A stretch of 64,000 nucleotides of DNA from Lachnospiraceae bacterium (GTDB lineage Bacteria > Bacillota > Clostridia > Lachnospirales > Lachnospiraceae). Location of the stretch: NCBI GenBank assembly GCA_022790855.1, contig JAAVYA010000043.1, positions 1-64,000 of the forward strand, written 5' to 3'. Position 1 is the first letter of the stretch, and each line of letters opens with the position of its first letter. The notes under the pieces are model-generated. The model ran no database searches. It had not been told where the DNA came from and saw only the letters and a program-made list of their open reading frames with translations. Both the position numbers and the translations under genes were made by a program. Below, one piece after another: positions 44,308-56,220 of this stretch.

Positions 44308-46122
44308 ATGGCAGTGATAGACCAGAGCAAAATCAGGAATTTTTGTATTATTGCACATATAGATCATGGAAAATCAACCCTGGCGGACCGTATCATTGAA
44401 ATGACGGGGCTTTTGACCAGCCGGGAGATGCAGGCCCAGGTATTGGACAATATGGAGTTAGAGCGGGAGCGGGGCATTACCATCAAAGCCCAGGCAGTAC
44501 GGATCGTCTATCGGGCCAAAGACGGGGAGGAATATATTTTTAATTTGATTGATACGCCGGGGCATGTGGATTTTAATTACGAGGTGTCCAGAAGCCTTGC
44601 GGCCTGCGACGGGGCGGTTCTTGTGGTGGACGCGGCCCAGGGCATTGAGGCCCAGACCCTGGCCAATGTGTATCTTGCCTTAGACCACGACCTGGACGTG
44701 CTTCCCGTCATCAACAAAATTGACCTTCCCAGCGCTCAGCCGCAGCATGTGATCGATGAGATTGAAGACGTGATCGGATTAGAAGCCCAGGACGCTCCTC
44801 AGATCTCCGCCAAGACGGGCCTGAATGTGGAGGAGGTCTTAGAACAGATCGTGGCCAAGATCCCCGCGCCTACAGGGGATGAAGACGCGCCCTTAAAAGC
44901 CTTGATTTTTGATTCTCTTTACGATTCCTATAAAGGGGTCATCGTATTTTGCAGGATCAAGGAAGGTACGGTAAAGGTGGGAACTCCCATTAAAATGATG
45001 GCTACAGGAGCCACAGCGGAAGTAGTGGAAGTGGGATATTTTGGAGCCGGGCAGTTCATTCCTTGCCAGGAACTTTCCGCAGGTATGGTAGGCTATATCA
45101 CCGCAAGTCTGAAAAATGTCAAGGATACCCGGGTGGGGGATACGATTACCAACGCCCAGAACCCTTGCAGCGAAGCCCTTCCCGGCTATAAAAAGGTGAA
45201 TCCTATGGTGTACTGCGGCCTGTATCCGGCGGACGGGGCAAAGTATCCTGATCTGCGGGACGCCTTAGAGAAGCTGCAGCTAAACGATGCGGCCCTGCAA
45301 TTTGAACCGGAGACTTCCGTTGCCTTAGGATTTGGTTTTCGGTGCGGATTTTTGGGATTGCTGCATTTAGAGATTGTTCAGGAACGGCTGGAGCGGGAAT
45401 TCAATCTGGATCTGGTTACCACAGCTCCCGGCGTTATTTATAAGGTGCATAAGACGGACGGGGAAGTAATCGATCTGACCAACCCCTCCAACCTGCCGGA
45501 ACCTACGGAAATTGAGTATATGGAAGAACCTATGGTCAGCGCCGAGATTATGGTGACCAGTGAATTTATCGGCGCTATTATGGATTTGTGCCAGGAACGC
45601 AGAGGCATTTACATCAGCATGGAATATATGGAAGAGACCCGTGCGCTGATTAAGTACGACCTTCCCTTGAATGAAATTATTTACGACTTTTTCGATGCGC
45701 TGAAATCACGCTCCAGAGGGTATGCGTCCTTCGATTATGAGATGAAGGGTTATGCCAGAAGCGAGCTGGTGAAGCTGGACATCCTCATAAATAAAGAAGA
45801 AGTGGACGCCCTTTCCTTTATCGTACACAGCGGCACCGCCTACGAACGGGGCCGGAAGATGTGTGAGAAATTAAAAGAAGAGATTCCACGGCATTTGTTT
45901 GAGATACCCATTCAGGCAGCTATCGGCAGCAAGGTCATTGCCCGGGAAACAGTAAAAGCCGTGCGCAAGGACGTGTTAGCTAAGTGCTACGGCGGCGACA
46001 TCACCAGAAAACGAAAGCTTTTGGAAAAACAGAAAGAAGGCAAAAAACGTATGCGCCAGATCGGGAACGTGGAGATTCCTCAGAAAGCCTTTATGAGCGT
46101 TTTGAAGCTGGACGACAGGTGA
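44308..46122 (+). CDS. lepA: Elongation factor 4
   Basis: Ribosome-associated GTPase of 604 residues. The P-loop region AHIDHGKST is at 16-24. [16 protein letters not shown] and the EF4-specific C-terminal domain ([20 protein letters not shown], then [25 protein letters not shown]) are all present. ATG 44308 has AGGAGG eight bases upstream, and the open frame extends 12 codons further up. lepA-hemW-hrcA-grpE-dnaK-dnaJ is a conserved Firmicutes order. Confidence 0.97.
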   Translation: MAVIDQSKIRNFCIIAHIDHGKSTLADRIIEMTGLLTSREMQAQVLDNMELERERGITIKAQAVRIVYRAKDGEEYIFNLIDTPGHVDFNYEVSRSLAACDGAVLVVDAAQGIEAQTLANVYLALDHDLDVLPVINKIDLPSAQPQHVIDEIEDVIGLEAQDAPQISAKTGLNVEEVLEQIVAKIPAPTGDEDAPLKALIFDSLYDSYKGVIVFCRIKEGTVKVGTPIKMMATGATAEVVEVGYFGAGQFIPCQELSAGMVGYITASLKNVKDTRVGDTITNAQNPCSEALPGYKKVNPMVYCGLYPADGAKYPDLRDALEKLQLNDAALQFEPETSVALGFGFRCGFLGLLHLEIVQERLEREFNLDLVTTAPGVIYKVHKTDGEVIDLTNPSNLPEPTEIEYMEEPMVSAEIMVTSEFIGAIMDLCQERRGIYISMEYMEETRALIKYDLPLNEIIYDFFDALKSRSRGYASFDYEMKGYARSELVKLDILINKEEVDALSFIVHSGTAYERGRKMCEKLKEEIPRHLFEIPIQAAIGSKVIARETVKAVRKDVLAKCYGGDITRKRKLLEKQKEGKKRMRQIGNVEIPQKAFMSVLKLDDR

Positions 46123-46126
46123 CGGC

Positions 46127-47290
46127 GTGAAGAAACAGAAACAAGTAGAACTCTATCTGCACATTCCGTTTTGCCAGCAAAAATGCAGGTACTGCGACTT
46201 TTTGTCCGCCCCGGCTCAGGAAGAAATAAAAGACAACTATATAAAGGCTTTGCATGAGGAAATCAAACAAAAGAGCAAAGCATATGAAACATACAGCGTA
46301 CCGTCCATATTTATTGGGGGCGGTACGCCGTCTGTATTTGACGGAACAACCATAACAAAGCTGATGGAGACGCTGCATACATTTTTTTCCATCGAAAAAA
46401 ACGCGGAAATTACAATAGAATGCAATCCCGGTACATTAAATCGAGAAAAAGCAGCACACTATAGACAAGCGGGAATCAACCGCATTAGCATGGGACTGCA
46501 GTCCGCCAGGGATGAAGAATTAAAGCTGTTGGGCCGTATCCATACCTTTGAAGCCTTTTTAAAAAACTATGACGCTCTGCGCAGCACGGGCTTTGACAAT
46601 ATCAACATTGACTTGATGTTTGGCCTGCCCATGCAAAAACTTTCCCATTGGGAATACACCCTGGAAAAAACCGCTGCCCTTGCGCCTGCGCATATCTCCG
46701 CTTATAGCTTAATCATAGAAGAAGGAACCCCATTCTTCCAACAATATGGAGAAGACTGCCGCAGAAGAGAAGAAGGGGAACAGCCTATTTATCTCCCGGA
46801 TGAAGACACAGAGCGGAATATGTACGACTACACAGGACAATTCCTGAAATCCCAGGGCTACCTGCACTACGAGATTTCCAACTATGCCAAACCAGACAAA
46901 GCCTGCCGCCACAACATCGGCTACTGGAAACGCCAAAATTACCTCGGTCTTGGCCTGGGCAGCGCCTCCCTCATAGAAAACACCCGCTTTTCCAATCCCA
47001 GAGATTTAAAAACCTACCTAAACGGCTGCTATGAACCCAGAGAGCAGCAGGCCCTCACCTCCCAAGCCCAAATGGAAGAATTCATGTTCCTTGGCCTGCG
47101 CCTGCTGGAAGGCATATCCGCCAAAGAATTTCAGGAAACGTTCCAAGTCCCCTTAGAATATGTCTATGGCAACACCATAAAAAAATTATGCAGCCAAGGA
47201 CTGCTGAAAAAAGCAAAAGACCGCCTGGCTCTAACTTCCAGGGGGATTTCGGTTAGTAATTATGTAATGGCAGAGTTTTTGCTTTCTTAA
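46127..47290 (+). CDS. hemW: Radical SAM protein HemW (heme chaperone family)
   Basis: Radical SAM protein of 387 residues, formerly annotated as oxygen-independent coproporphyrinogen III oxidase. HemW lacks CPO activity in studied species and binds heme. The cluster motif is C16/C20/C23 (CQQKCRYC), within LHIPFC. GGGTPS and the C-terminal HemN-like domain (GLRLLEGISAKEF) follow. The start is GTG, four bases after lepA. No heme genes are near, so its client here is unknown. Confidence 0.92.
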   Translation: MKKQKQVELYLHIPFCQQKCRYCDFLSAPAQEEIKDNYIKALHEEIKQKSKAYETYSVPSIFIGGGTPSVFDGTTITKLMETLHTFFSIEKNAEITIECNPGTLNREKAAHYRQAGINRISMGLQSARDEELKLLGRIHTFEAFLKNYDALRSTGFDNINIDLMFGLPMQKLSHWEYTLEKTAALAPAHISAYSLIIEEGTPFFQQYGEDCRRREEGEQPIYLPDEDTERNMYDYTGQFLKSQGYLHYEISNYAKPDKACRHNIGYWKRQNYLGLGLGSASLIENTRFSNPRDLKTYLNGCYEPREQQALTSQAQMEEFMFLGLRLLEGISAKEFQETFQVPLEYVYGNTIKKLCSQGLLKKAKDRLALTSRGISVSNYVMAEFLLS

Positions 47291-47479
47291 AATTATAGTA
47301 AGCTGTATACTGCGGGCGGGCTCGTTTGTTTTAAGTAACAATAGAGGAATTCAGATCATCCTATTATCCCCAGTGATAGAGAAACTAAGGCTGCAACCCC
47401 TTCCTTTTTTTCGGCATTACGATATCCAGGACTTGTCGTCCGGATCACGTCATCCCAAAAAAAATTTTTATTTTCCCTA
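47291..47479 (+). other. Gene-free stretch before the heat-shock promoter
   Basis: About 190 bases without a supported gene, RNA or clear terminator. The T-run around 47404-47411 follows no convincing hairpin. Confidence 0.5.
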
Positions 47480-47508
47480 TTGACAAAGATTTTCTATAGT
47501 GCTATCTT
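47480..47508 (+). promoter_or_regulatory. Sigma-A promoter of hrcA-grpE-dnaK
   Basis: TTGACA (47480-47485) and TATCTT (47503-47508) with a 17-base spacer, just upstream of the CIRCE operator. Confidence 0.8.
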
Positions 47509-47521
47509 AAGTACATAGATG

Positions 47522-47548
47522 TTAGCACTCTAAAACGTCGAGTGCTAA
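47522..47548 (+). promoter_or_regulatory. CIRCE operator (HrcA binding site)
   Basis: TTAGCACTC, nine bases, GAGTGCTAA: a perfect match to the CIRCE consensus. It lies about 14 bases past the -10 box, so HrcA would block transcription initiation or early elongation; GroE-assisted HrcA is released from DNA on heat stress. Confidence 0.97.
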
Positions 47549-47599
47549 CAAGAAGCAGCACAAGGACGAATGCAAGGAATGTTTCCAGGGAGTGAGTGA

Positions 47600-48646
47600 A
47601 TGCACGAATTAGATGAGAGAAAGACAAAAATCTTAAATGCAATCATCCGGAATTATCTGGAGACCGGGGAACCGGTAGGTTCCAGAACCATTTCCAAATA
47701 TTCGGATCTGAACTTGAGTTCCGCTACCATCCGCAATGAAATGTCGGACTTGGAGGAGCTGGGTTATATCCTTCAGCCCCATACTTCCGCAGGGCGGATT
47801 CCTTCCGACCTGGGATATCGGTTTTATGTAGATAATCTCATGGCCCAGAAGGACAAAGAGGTTACGGAGATCAAAGAGTTTATGATCGAGCGTACCGAGA
47901 AGATGGAACAGGTGTTAAAACAGGTGGTGAAGCTGCTTGCAAACAATACCAATTATGCCACTATGATTACCGCTCCTTCGTATCACAGGAATAAGGTGAA
48001 GTTCATCCAGTTATCTCAAATTGATGAGACGCAGATTTTGGCGGTGGTGGTGACAGAAGGGAATATGGTAAAGAATAAGATGATTTCCGTAAAGGAGAGG
48101 CTGGACAACGAGACCATGCTGAAGTTGAACATTCTGCTAAATTCCAGCTTGAACGGCCTTTCCCTGGAAGAGATCAATCTGGGGACCATTGCCAGGCTAA
48201 AGGAGCAGGCAGGCATCCACAGTGACATTATCAGCGATGTGCTGGATGCGGTGGCAGCGGCGGTGCAGGAAGATGAAGGCTTACAGATCTATACCAGCGG
48301 AGCCACGAATATTTTCAAGTATCCGGAGCTGAGCGATTCTCAGAAAGCCAGCGAACTGATTTCGGCTTTCGAAGAAAAGCAGCAGCTTGCAGGGTTGGTG
48401 AACCGTCAGCTTGCCAGCCAGGAAGAGACGGGCATCCAGGTGTATATCGGGGATGAGTCCCCGGTGGAGACCATGAAAGACTGCAGCGTGGTGACAGCCG
48501 TGTATGAGCTAGGAGACGGTATGCAAGGGGCGATCGGTATTATTGGGCCTAAGCGCATGGATTATGAGAATGTGGTGGATAATTTGAAAAACCTAAAGGT
48601 TCAGTTAGACAATATATTTAAAAAGCCGGAGGGCAAAGAGGGATAG
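47600..48646 (+). CDS. hrcA: Heat-inducible transcription repressor HrcA
   Basis: Repressor of 348 residues of the class I heat-shock regulon. The N-terminal winged helix reads LDERKTKILNAIIRNYLETG, then TISKYSDLNLSSATIRNEMSDLEE. The C-terminal part has the HrcA fold with GAIGIIGPKRMDYENVV. It represses its own operon through the CIRCE site 50 bases upstream. First gene of hrcA-grpE-dnaK-dnaJ. Confidence 0.97.
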   Translation: MHELDERKTKILNAIIRNYLETGEPVGSRTISKYSDLNLSSATIRNEMSDLEELGYILQPHTSAGRIPSDLGYRFYVDNLMAQKDKEVTEIKEFMIERTEKMEQVLKQVVKLLANNTNYATMITAPSYHRNKVKFIQLSQIDETQILAVVVTEGNMVKNKMISVKERLDNETMLKLNILLNSSLNGLSLEEINLGTIARLKEQAGIHSDIISDVLDAVAAAVQEDEGLQIYTSGATNIFKYPELSDSQKASELISAFEEKQQLAGLVNRQLASQEETGIQVYIGDESPVETMKDCSVVTAVYELGDGMQGAIGIIGPKRMDYENVVDNLKNLKVQLDNIFKKPEGKEG

Positions 48647-48663
48647 GAAAGGTGGCAAGGGAC

Positions 48664-51244
<2,581 letters not shown>

Positions 51245-51255
51245 GTTAGAGTTAA

Positions 51256-51284
51256 AAGGGTTGGCAGCAGGACTGCCAGCCCTT
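51256..51284 (+). promoter_or_regulatory. Hairpin between dnaK and dnaJ
   Basis: AAGGGTTGGCAG pairs with CTGCCAGCCCTT (one G-T pair) around five bases. No U-tract follows. It may stabilise or process the mRNA so that dnaK is made in excess over dnaJ. Confidence 0.6.
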
Positions 51285-51360
51285 ACAATCGGTAGAAAAC
51301 AACAGGGGAATAACCGGAGTTGTCTTGTTTTCCGGGATCGTTTCTAAGAGGGAATAAGTT

Positions 51361-52542
51361 ATGGCAGAGCAGAAAAGAGATTATTATGAGGTCTTAGGCA
51401 TTGAGAGAAATGCCAGTGACGCAGAGATTAAAAAAGCATACCGCTCTTTGGCGAAAAAATATCATCCGGACATGAATCCGGGGGATGCAGAGGCGGAGAA
51501 AAAGTTCAAAGAAGCATCAGAGGCATATGCCATCCTAAGCGATGAGGAAAAACGCCGCCAGTATGACCAGTTTGGCCATGCGGCCTTTGAGGGGGGCGCC
51601 GGAGGTCCCGGAGGATTTGATTTTTCCAGCATGGATATGGGGGATATTTTCGGAGATCTGTTCGGAGATTTCTTTGGCGGCGGCAGAAGACGTTCCGCCA
51701 GTAACGGCCCTATGAAAGGAGCCAATCTGCGGGCAGCCGTCCGTGTGACGTTTGAAGAAGCGGCCTTCGGATGCGAGAAAGAGATTGAGATTACCTTAAA
51801 AGACGACTGCCAGACCTGCCACACGACAGGGGCGAAGCCCGGGACGTCTCCGGAGACTTGTAGCAAGTGCGGAGGAAAAGGAAAAGTCGTCTATACCCAG
51901 CAGTCATTCTTAGGCATGGTTCAGAATGTGCAGACCTGTCCGGACTGCCACGGAACCGGCAAAATCATCAAAGAAAAATGTCCGGACTGCCGGGGAACCG
52001 GTTATATTGCCAGCAGGAAGAAGATCAAAGTCAGCATTCCCGCAGGAATTGACGATGGACAAAGCGTCCGTATCCGGGACAAGGGAGAACCGGGAACCAA
52101 CGGCGGGCCAAGAGGCGATTTGCTGGTGGAGATCCGGGTAACCAGACATCCCATTTTCCAGAGACAGGATATGAATGTCTATTCCACCGCGCCCATTTCC
52201 TTTGCCCAGGCGGCTTTGGGCGGAGAGGTAAAGATCAGTACCATAGACGGGGAAGTATTGTATGAAGTGAAGCCGGGAACCCAGACCGATACCAGAATCC
52301 GGCTGAAAGGCAAAGGAATCCCGTCTTTGCGAAACAAGTCCATCCGGGGAGATCATTATGTAACCCTGGTAATTCAGGTGCCTACTTCTCTGAATGCAGA
52401 AGCGAAGGAAGCATTGCGTAAATTTGATGAAGTCAGCGGCCAAACCTTAAAAGAACAGAAAAATACATCCCATACGAATGAAAAACATGGGAAGAAAAAA
52501 GGTTTTATGGGCAAAATTAAAGAGACATTGGAAGATATGTAG
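51361..52542 (+). CDS. dnaJ: Chaperone protein DnaJ (Hsp40)
   Basis: Type I J-protein of 393 residues that stimulates DnaK. The J domain has HPD at 35-37. A Gly/Phe-rich region (about 75-105) follows. The zinc-finger region has [24 protein letters not shown] and CPDCRGTG. The C-terminal substrate domains are intact, and a Lys-rich tail (about 365-393) is slightly longer than usual. AGAGGGA precedes the ATG. Confidence 0.97.
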   Translation: MAEQKRDYYEVLGIERNASDAEIKKAYRSLAKKYHPDMNPGDAEAEKKFKEASEAYAILSDEEKRRQYDQFGHAAFEGGAGGPGGFDFSSMDMGDIFGDLFGDFFGGGRRRSASNGPMKGANLRAAVRVTFEEAAFGCEKEIEITLKDDCQTCHTTGAKPGTSPETCSKCGGKGKVVYTQQSFLGMVQNVQTCPDCHGTGKIIKEKCPDCRGTGYIASRKKIKVSIPAGIDDGQSVRIRDKGEPGTNGGPRGDLLVEIRVTRHPIFQRQDMNVYSTAPISFAQAALGGEVKISTIDGEVLYEVKPGTQTDTRIRLKGKGIPSLRNKSIRGDHYVTLVIQVPTSLNAEAKEALRKFDEVSGQTLKEQKNTSHTNEKHGKKKGFMGKIKETLEDM

Positions 52543-52592
52543 TGCCATGTAGCGTCGCAGGTAATGTTTCATGCCCATAGCCATGGAGTATA

Positions 52593-52626
52593 CCCAAAGG
52601 GTGTGGCATACAGTGTGCCCTTTGGG
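52593..52626 (+). terminator. Possible terminator after dnaJ
   Basis: CCCAAAGGG pairs with CCCTTTGGG around a 16-base loop that can form a small inner stem (GGCA with TGCC). No T-run follows, so its strength as a terminator is doubtful. Confidence 0.45.
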
Positions 52627-52759
52627 TGGGCAATTAAGGTATAGAATAGAGATATCTGGAGAAAATAGTGTATGGAGCACATGATATCCGGCAATTCATT
52701 TGCAGAATATCATGTGTTCTCACACCAGAAGGTGCAAAAATCCTGAAAGGAGATATCTC

Positions 52760-52945
52760 ATGAACCAGTTGACCGAAAAAGAGTTAAGCGGCTTAAATGA
52801 GCTTCTGAATGAAGAAGAGCTGCTGGTAAAGAAATTCCAAATGCTGGCCCAGCACAGCCAGGACACTGAGACAAAAGCGAAATTTACAGAAATTGCAGGG
52901 AAGCATCAAGAGCATTTCAGATCCCTGTATGCACAGTTGAGATAG
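52760..52945 (+). CDS. Small helical protein, coat/ferritin-like family candidate
   Basis: Protein of 61 residues, predicted as two helices, with KKFQMLAQHSQD and EIAGKHQEHFRSL. The helix-with-His/Glu pattern is reminiscent of small spore-coat or ferritin-like proteins found with CotF-type genes in Clostridia. AAAGGAG lies seven bases before ATG 52760. It precedes the CotF-like gene by 11 bases, so the two are likely cotranscribed. Confidence 0.65.
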   Translation: MNQLTEKELSGLNELLNEEELLVKKFQMLAQHSQDTETKAKFTEIAGKHQEHFRSLYAQLR

Positions 52946-52956
52946 GAGGGAATTTC

Positions 52957-53232
52957 ATGGAACAGCAGCAGATTTTTTCAGAAAAAGAAGTATTGGCGGA
53001 TGCGCTGACGTCCGAAAAGACAGCTACAGAGCACTATAATCTTTGGGCAAATGAGTGTGTGCATTCCAACGTAAGGGACGCCATCATGGATTGCTTGAGC
53101 AAAGAACATGCCATTCAGCAGGATGTATTTCACATGATGCATGGAAAAGGATTTTATCCTACCCCTGCAGCAGAGCTTCAGAAGGTGCAGGAAGCAAAAC
53201 AGAAGTTCTCCCAGTGTGCACAGCAGTTTTAA
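52957..53232 (+). CDS. CotF-like spore coat family protein
   Basis: Protein of 91 residues. EVLADALTSEKTATEHYNLW, VRDAIMDCLSKEHAIQQDVF and HGKGFYPT follow the pattern of the CotF/COG5577 family (four-helix, ferritin-like; LTSEKH... and ...GMYP). In Bacillus CotF is a spore coat protein. GGAGG precedes the ATG. A hairpin follows the stop. Confidence 0.8.
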   Translation: MEQQQIFSEKEVLADALTSEKTATEHYNLWANECVHSNVRDAIMDCLSKEHAIQQDVFHMMHGKGFYPTPAAELQKVQEAKQKFSQCAQQF

Positions 53233-53234
53233 TT

Positions 53235-53281
53235 TGAACAAACAGCCGGAACAGATGGATTCTGTCCCGGCTGCTTGTTCA
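53235..53281 (+). terminator. Strong hairpin after the CotF-like gene
   Basis: A long imperfect stem (TGAACAA...AGCCGG with CCGGCT...TTGTTCA) around an inner ACAGA/TCTGT pairing. No U-tract follows; it probably protects or ends the mRNA. Confidence 0.5.
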
Positions 53282-53306
53282 TGGTGAAAGGCGAGGGGCG
53301 GTTGAT

Positions 53307-54168
53307 ATGGAATGATACTCCATTGGTGAGTTTGCAAAAATGGTGGGTGTTTCAAAGAAAGCGATCATGTATTATCAAGACGTAGGTCTGTTACAGCCAT
53401 CTGAAATTAAGGCCAATGGTTATCGGTACTATATAAATCAAGATATGATTACGTTACAAAAAATCATAGTGATGAAGCGCTTGGGAATATCTATCAAAGA
53501 GATGAAATCCAAGATGGAACACGCGGACGCGAATGACCTGGCTGAGTCCCTGCAAAAGCAGGTTGTGTTTATAGAGGAAGAGATTTTCAGCTGTTGGATG
53601 CCAGATAAAAATGTATCACGGTATATGTGGTGGAAAGCAAGCGATGACATAAACGAAGCAAAAGGCTTTGTGGAATTTGAACTTGGAAATTTGGAAAATG
53701 ACAAGTGGAATAGATGGATTATCGCTTTGAAAAGTACCAACGAAATAATCGGAACTTGTTTGATTTTTTTCAACGATGACGAGGGACATTGGGATATTTC
53801 TTACAATTTGGGAAAGAAGTTTTGGAGTAATGGATATATGACCGGCTATCTTCACAAAAAAGAGGGCTGTTTCCCAAAGATTTCCTGTTTTGGGCAGGAA
53901 AGGGCTTTGTTTGGCTATATATGTATGAAGATGGAATGAATGTTCCAAATGAATTTGAAATAATAGACTTCCAAGGCGGCCTTTATGCTATAGCAACCGA
54001 CATAGACCAGAAACAGATCAGGAGTTTATGGGAGCAGAGATAGATAAGTTTCTATGAAAATGGATTTGAGCGTGACACATCGCGTTTAGAATTAGGAAAC
54101 ATCATTACGTCGCCACTTGTGAAAAAAATAATGGGGTATGATCAGATGGACTATTATATCCCAATAAA
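53307..54168 (+). pseudogene. Decayed MerR-type regulator with acetyltransferase-like and effector-domain segments
   Basis: From ATG 53307 (GAGGGG eight bases upstream) the frame reads Met-Glu-stop(TGA 53313)-YSIGEFAKMVGVSKKAIMYY. This is a MerR HTH in which a third-codon Trp (TGG) probably became TGA. The open part from ATG 53340 covers the HTH, then about residues 85-165 resemble a GNAT acetyltransferase start (DKWNRWIIALKSTNEIIG). Further frames continue with FLFWAGKGFVWLYMYEDG, QEFMGAEIDKFL and FERDTSRLELGNIITSP, a GyrI-like/AraC-type effector region broken by at least two frameshifts. It is probably a deletion fusion of two genes in an advanced state of decay. Confidence 0.7.
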
Positions 54169-54388
54169 AGATTCCCTCTCCTTCCCAATTTCCGTCTTAT
54201 CACATTGCTGCAATCATATGCTATGATATCTACTCTTATAATACCGAATGTGATCTCCATTTACAATAGCGCAAAATAAAGGCATTGCAGCCTCAGGATA
54301 AAATGTATATGAATTTTCTTCACGTAATTATCCGATTTGCGCTCGTCTTTACCTAGCCGCAAAACTGGGAATTATTTTTCCACTTGCC
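54169..54388 (+). other. Unassigned decayed sequence before the flagellin remnant
   Basis: No intact gene. From 54302 to 54388 the flagellin frame is open and reads NVYEFSSRNYPICARLYLAA, a stretch I cannot place and that does not look like flagellin. A different gene remnant seems to have been joined to the flagellin fragment. Confidence 0.45.
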
Positions 54389-55330
54389 CAGAAAGCAAAT
54401 GAAGGAACAGCCGTTACCTTCAAAGAAGGAGACAGCTACACCACTGCAGACGGAGTAACGAAGACTGCTGTTGTGAAACCCCAATCTGCCAGAGATACTT
54501 ATGACGCAATCAGCGCACTGGCAAAAGATGGAACACAGACGGTTACCATTGGATCAGGCACCGATGCGAAGAAATGGACGATTGTTGCAGACAATGATGA
54601 GGAAGATGCAGAATCTTATAAGATTCATATGGATACTTTGCTTGCGAAGATTCATGACGGAGATGTGGTAGCCCTGAATGCTGCTGCAGCAAATACCGTA
54701 ATCGGCGACATCGGAGCGCCTGCCGGAAATGACAGTACGGAAAAAACCATCAGTGCGGCAGAAGCATATGATAAGATGACAGAAGAACTGCAAAAAGCCA
54801 GCAGCATCGGCACAGACGAAGGCAAGGAAGCAACAGTTACCAGCGATGGAAAGGGCAATTTCACAATTATAAAAGGATCTGCCATGGTAAAAGAAAGCCT
54901 TTCCTTCAATCTGCACGTTGGCGCAGACGCCGATATGACCAACAAGATTGGCGTTACCATTGAGTCTATGAGCGCCTCCAGCCTTGGCGTTCAAGGTTTG
55001 GATGTGATTGGTAAGGATGCAGACGGCAGAAACATCAATGACGGCGGCGTTGCAGCTACTTATGCCATTGACGCCATTGCAGATGCAATCTCCAAAGTAT
55101 CCGCACAGCGTTCCGCTTTGGGCGCCGTACAAAACCGTTTGGACCACACCATTGCCAACTTAGATAACGTGGTAGAAAACACCACTGCAGCAGAATCACG
55201 TATCCGGGATACCGATATGGCGACTGAAATGGTGGAATACAGCAAGAACAATATTCTGGCACAGGCCGGACAGTCTATGCTGGCACAGGCAAATCAGTCC
55301 AATCAGGGCGTACTTTCCCTGCTTCAGTAA
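54389..55330 (+). pseudogene. 5'-truncated flagellin gene
   Basis: The open frame ends with the classical flagellin C-terminal D1/D0 region: RSALGAVQNRLDHTIANLDN, then AAESRIRDTDMATEMVEYSK and AQANQSNQGVLSLLQ. Upstream of it lies a variable-domain-like stretch (EGTAVTFKEGDSYTTADG). The whole N-terminal D0/D1 part, normally MRINHN...-like and about 150 residues, is missing, and unrelated sequence takes its place. The first possible internal starts (GTG 54473) have no ribosome binding site. Flagellin needs both termini to polymerise, so a product could not form a filament. No other flagellar genes are in the window. Confidence 0.85.
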
Positions 55331-55362
55331 ACAGCAAATACAACTCTATACGATTCAAATGG

Positions 55363-55389
55363 GCTGCCGCACTAAGCGGCAGCTTTTTT
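55363..55389 (+). terminator. Terminator of the flagellin remnant
   Basis: Perfect GCTGCCGC/GCGGCAGC stem, loop ACTAA, followed by TTTTTT. Confidence 0.9.
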
Positions 55390-55442
55390 GTCGTTTTCTG
55401 GAAGGGATCTGTATGATTTTCTTTGGCCGGATACCGTGCAGC

Positions 55443-55455
55443 GTGAACAGTAACA
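55443..55455 (+). repeat. GTGAACAGTAACA motif, copy 3
   Basis: Third identical copy, upstream of the toxin-antitoxin promoter. Copies 2 and 3 share GCGTGAACAGTAACAG. Confidence 0.6.
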
Positions 55456-55492
55456 GACAGAATACAAATTTGGATGAAGTATGAAGTAAAGA

Positions 55493-55521
55493 TTGCTCTT
55501 TTGATAATATTCTGATAAAAT
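55493..55521 (+). promoter_or_regulatory. Predicted promoter of the toxin-antitoxin pair
   Basis: TTGCTC (55493-55498) and TAAAAT (55516-55521) with a 17-base spacer and an extended -10 (TGA). Confidence 0.55.
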
Positions 55522-55629
55522 CAGGATAAAGTCAAAAATCTAACTGTTGCGGCAGTCGCCAAATGTGTATGCAAGCATGTCCGCTTGTCTCGTTGCTTGC
55601 GGAAATAAATGATGAGAAAGCGTTTAAAC

Positions 55630-55890
55630 ATGATACAGATTTGGCCTGTTTCTGACCTTAGAAATAAATTCCCAGAGATTGAGAGCATCGTAAACAGTGG
55701 GGAACCGGTCTACTTGACAAAGAATGGTTATGGCGCGATGGTAGTTTTAAGCCTAGAGGAGTACGCAAGCCTGACGGACAATATTGAAATGAAACTGGAT
55801 GAAGCTGACCGGCAGGCAGCTATATCGGAAGAGAGGCTTTCCCATGAAACAGTCTTCCGTAATGTAAGGGGTGCGGTGCATGGAAAATAA
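55630..55890 (+). CDS. Phd/YefM-family antitoxin
   Basis: Antitoxin of 86 residues. WPVSDLRNKFPEIESIVNSG, PVYLTKNGYGAMVVLSLEEY are the Phd/YefM DNA-binding domain; the Glu-rich C-terminal part (55-86) would neutralise the toxin. ATG 55630 gives the usual family start; ATGs at 55609 and 55612 add seven non-conserved residues. The reading frame is intact and overlaps the start of the toxin remnant by 11 bases, the usual coupled arrangement. It probably still autoregulates the promoter about 110 bases upstream. Confidence 0.85.
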   Translation: MIQIWPVSDLRNKFPEIESIVNSGEPVYLTKNGYGAMVVLSLEEYASLTDNIEMKLDEADRQAAISEERLSHETVFRNVRGAVHGK

Positions 55891-56156
55891 ACCCTATCAG
55901 CTCCGGTATTTGCCGATATTTGAGCAGGATTTAATCAGTACGGCGAAATTATATTACGAATGTTTTGAAAAATGAGGACGCGGCGCTTCGGCGCCTGATA
56001 TACGTGCAAGGGATACCGACAGGCACTTATAACAAATACAGGATCCGGAGCAGTTGGTCTTTGATGATTAGCTGCTTTTTTCATGTGTATATTACAGATG
56101 AACCGGCACAGCTGACAATAAACAGCAGTAAAAGGCTGGGTAAATTCCTTCGTTGA
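55880..56156 (+). pseudogene. Frameshifted RelE/ParE-family toxin
   Basis: ATG 55880 reads MENKPYQLRYLPIFEQDLIS, the usual start of a RelE/ParE toxin paired with Phd/YefM antitoxins. A frameshift near 55950 leads to a stop at 55972, and the other frame continues with YITNVLKNEDAALRRL, as expected for the next helix. After that the similarity fades. The catalytic C-terminal strands are not recognisable, so the toxin is almost certainly inactive while its antitoxin is preserved. Confidence 0.8.
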
Positions 56157-56220
56157 TTAATGCGGCAGCTTTGGTTATAATGAATAAATGGAAGAGTGGG
56201 AATGTGCTTCCCATAGATGA

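Noticed and set aside
47291..47479. Possible small RNA or tRNA in the gap before hrcA
   Set aside because: No cloverleaf, no conserved RNA motif and no terminator-like hairpin with U-tract could be made out.
54473..55330. Flagellin-like gene starting at GTG 54473
   Set aside because: No ribosome binding site, the frame is open further upstream, and the essential N-terminal flagellin region is missing.
55965..56156. 63-residue frame as an independent small gene
   Set aside because: Its start matches the continuation of the toxin after a frameshift (NEDAALRRL), so it is part of the broken toxin.
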